Assembly (NCBI GenBank): GCA_905236975.1 | Contig: CAJOQU010000163.1 | Span: 1 to 6,304 of the forward strand | DNA length: 6,304 nt | Direction: 5' to 3' | Source: an uncultured Clostridia bacterium | Lineage (GTDB): Bacteria; Bacillota; Clostridia; Oscillospirales; Acutalibacteraceae | In this document: piece by piece, positions 5,310 through 6,304 of the stretch | How positions within the stretch are numbered: position 1 is the first letter of the stretch | Layout: each line of letters opens with the position of its first letter | The notes under the pieces: generated by a model | What the model was told of the DNA's origin: nothing | Seen by the model: the letters and a program-made list of their open reading frames with translations, nothing else | Databases searched by the model: none | Translations under genes and position numbers: made by a program

Positions 5310-5753
5310 TTATGTTTTTCCGGTTGATCCGAACCCGCCTTCGCCGCGGGCGGTCTCGCTGAGGGTATCCGTCTCGGTAAATTCCACCGTCAAAAATGGT
5401 GTGATGACCAACTGGGCAATGCGCTCGCCGTCAACAATCTGCTGGGACTGATTCGAATGATTGTGGATCGACACCATGATCTCCCCGCGGTAGTCGCTGT
5501 CAACCACGCCCACTTTGTTGGCAGGAGCCAATCCCCGTTTGGAAGCAATGCCGCTGCGGGCATAAACCAATCCGGCGTAACCCTGCGGGATTTCCAAAGC
5601 GATGCCGGTATGGATCATCTTGGTCTCGCCCGGGGCAAAGTTGACCGTTTCACCGCCGGTGCAGGCATAAAGGTCGGCTCCGGCCGCAAAGGCGGAACCA
5701 TAAGTCGGCACCGTGGCGGCAGGATGCAGTTTTTTGAATTTTACCGTTACCAT
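5310..5753 (-). CDS. dut: Deoxyuridine 5'-triphosphate nucleotidohydrolase (trimeric dUTPase)
   Basis: This enzyme hydrolyses dUTP to dUMP and pyrophosphate, keeping uracil out of DNA and supplying the precursor of dTMP. All five motifs of the trimeric family are present in the 147-residue product: AGADLYA (24-30), ARSGIASKRG (65-74), GVVDSDYRGEI (82-92) with the catalytic Asp85 and the uracil-stacking Tyr88, GERIAQLVI (109-117), and the glycine-rich C-terminal RGEGGFGSTG (136-145) that closes over the substrate. I chose the ATG at 5753 because AGGTG (5760-5764) lies 6 bases upstream. A GTG at 5762 would add three residues but overlaps that ribosome site. It is transcribed from its own promoter and stops at the terminator shared with rsmA. 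Confidence 0.97.
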   Translation of the reverse strand: MVTVKFKKLHPAATVPTYGSAFAAGADLYACTGGETVNFAPGETKMIHTGIALEIPQGYAGLVYARSGIASKRGLAPANKVGVVDSDYRGEIMVSIHNHSNQSQQIVDGERIAQLVITPFLTVEFTETDTLSETARGEGGFGSTGKT

Positions 5754-5788
5754 TTGTTTCACCTGTTTGTTTTCATATTTTTAAAGGT

Positions 5789-5817
5789 ATTATACAACAA
5801 CCATCCGTCAAAAAGCA
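5789..5817 (-). promoter_or_regulatory. Promoter of dut
   Basis: On the - strand there is a perfect -10 TATAAT (5789-5794). The -35 is poor: the best candidate is TTGCTT, 18 bp upstream and centred near 5815, overlapping the U-rich tail of the preceding terminator. The leader to the dut ATG would be about 30 bases. Confidence 0.6.
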
Positions 5818-5846
5818 AGCCCTTTCGGCATTTTCCGCCGAAAGGG
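5810..5846 (-). terminator. Intrinsic terminator after the YitT-family gene
   Basis: CCCTTTCGGC (5820-5829) and GCCGAAAGGG (5837-5846) form a perfect 10-bp stem with a 7-base loop. On the - strand it is followed by GCTTGCTTTTTG, a T-rich tail. It lies 22 bases past the stop of the leftward YitT-family gene and separates it from dut. Confidence 0.82.
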
Positions 5847-5868
5847 TCATGGATCGTTCGTATTCCCG

Positions 5869-6304
5869 CTATTCCGCCCGTTTAAAGCCCTCGCCCACAA
5901 TTTCACCGGCCTCGCCCACCACCATAAAGGCATGCCGATCAAGTTTCACGGCCGTGCGAAATACGGCGGCCGCCTCATTCCGACGAACGGTGCACATCAG
6001 CATTTTATGCCGGGCGCCGGTGTAACCGCCGGTCACATCAATCACGGTGACTCCGCGCTTGACAATCGACATAATCTCGCGGAGCATGTCCTCATACTGA
6101 TCGGTAATAATGTAAATAATCTTTCCGCGATCGGAACCGTAGAGCAGCAGATCGGTCATTTTGGAAGAAACATACAGCGATACCACCGAATAAAGTGCGC
6201 TTTGCACATTGCGATAAACAACGGCTGCGCTGCAAACAATGATCGCGTCACTCATTAAAATCAACCGGCCGACCGTGACTGACGGAAAACGGCGATTGAT
6301 CAGC
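5869..6304 (-). CDS. YitT-family membrane protein, C-terminal part with DUF2179 domain (cut by window edge)
   Basis: The frame is open to the right edge, so the 144 visible residues are the C-terminal half of a protein whose family is usually about 280-290 residues. Hydrophobic segments at about 14-30 (LILMSDAIIVCSAAVVY) and about 36-55 are the last membrane portion of the YitT domain. The cytoplasmic DUF2179 domain follows, with KIIYIITDQYEDM (61-73), RGVT (83-86), GGYTG (92-96) and the ending GEGF (137-140), all typical of the family. Its function is not established: it is a multi-pass membrane protein found widely in Firmicutes, with a ferredoxin-like regulatory domain. TTG (6264) and ATG (6255) in the frame are internal codons, because family-like sequence (FPSVTVGR) continues upstream of them. 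The stop TAG is followed by a terminator. Confidence 0.93.
   Translation of the reverse strand, partial: LINRRFPSVTVGRLILMSDAIIVCSAAVVYRNVQSALYSVVSLYVSSKMTDLLLYGSDRGKIIYIITDQYEDMLREIMSIVKRGVTVIDVTGGYTGARHKMLMCTVRRNEAAAVFRTAVKLDRHAFMVVGEAGEIVGEGFKRAE

Noticed and set aside
5457..5885. A + strand frame of 142 codons opposite dut
   Set aside because: It is antisense to dut, crosses the dut promoter and a terminator, and matches nothing recognisable.
6253..6264. Reading the YitT-family frame as a complete short gene starting at TTG 6264 or ATG 6255
   Set aside because: The frame stays open to the window edge with family-like residues upstream, and the family needs several more membrane segments. 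The gene is cut by the window, not broken.

Overview
The window looks like an ordinary chromosomal stretch from a Gram-positive bacterium of the Firmicutes, most likely class Clostridia (Oscillospirales/Ruminococcaceae-like). This is inference. It rests on the YitT/DUF2179 protein, the cytoplasmic-type Amidase_3 protein with a C-terminal SH3 domain, an ArsR - separate HMA - P-type ATPase cassette, strong AGGAG-type ribosome binding sites with GTG and TTG starts, and roughly half G+C. I see no mobile element, CRISPR array, tRNA or rRNA.

Layout from left to right. A strong hairpin terminator (45-99) ends whatever is transcribed rightward from outside the window. A leftward three-gene metal-resistance operon follows (2539 down to 119): an ArsR/SmtB/CadC-type metal-sensing repressor, a 72-residue HMA metal-binding protein, and a Zn/Cd/Pb-class P1B ATPase. 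The first two genes overlap by 4 bases (GTGA) and the next two are 10 bases apart. Its promoter (-35 TTGACA, 17-bp spacer, -10 TAACAT) is overlaid by three copies of ATTCATATG at exactly 16-bp spacing, which are the likely repressor operators. Upstream, also leftward, lie an N-acetylmuramoyl-L-alanine amidase-like protein (2719-3453) and an unrecognised 248-residue protein (3535-4281).

At 4282-4410 two sigma-70-type promoters sit back to back. One drives the unrecognised gene leftward, the other drives rsmA/ksgA (16S rRNA dimethyladenosine transferase) rightward. rsmA and the leftward dut gene (dUTPase) converge on one hairpin that serves as a terminator in both directions. At the right edge lies the C-terminal half of a leftward YitT-family membrane protein with a DUF2179 domain, cut by the window end and followed by its own terminator.

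How it fits together: the cad-like operon reads as a self-regulated efflux unit. The repressor senses Zn/Cd/Pb through conserved Cys (alpha3) and Asp/His/Glu (alpha5) sites, the small HMA protein can bind or deliver the metal, and the ATPase exports it. The remaining genes are housekeeping or cell-wall functions with separate promoters. I find no convincing new system. The points most worth a second look are the 16-bp-phased operator array, the metal-binding domain split off as its own cistron, the amidase lacking the canonical first zinc histidine, the hairpin that masks the amidase ribosome binding site, and the unrecognised 248-residue protein with an ambiguous start.
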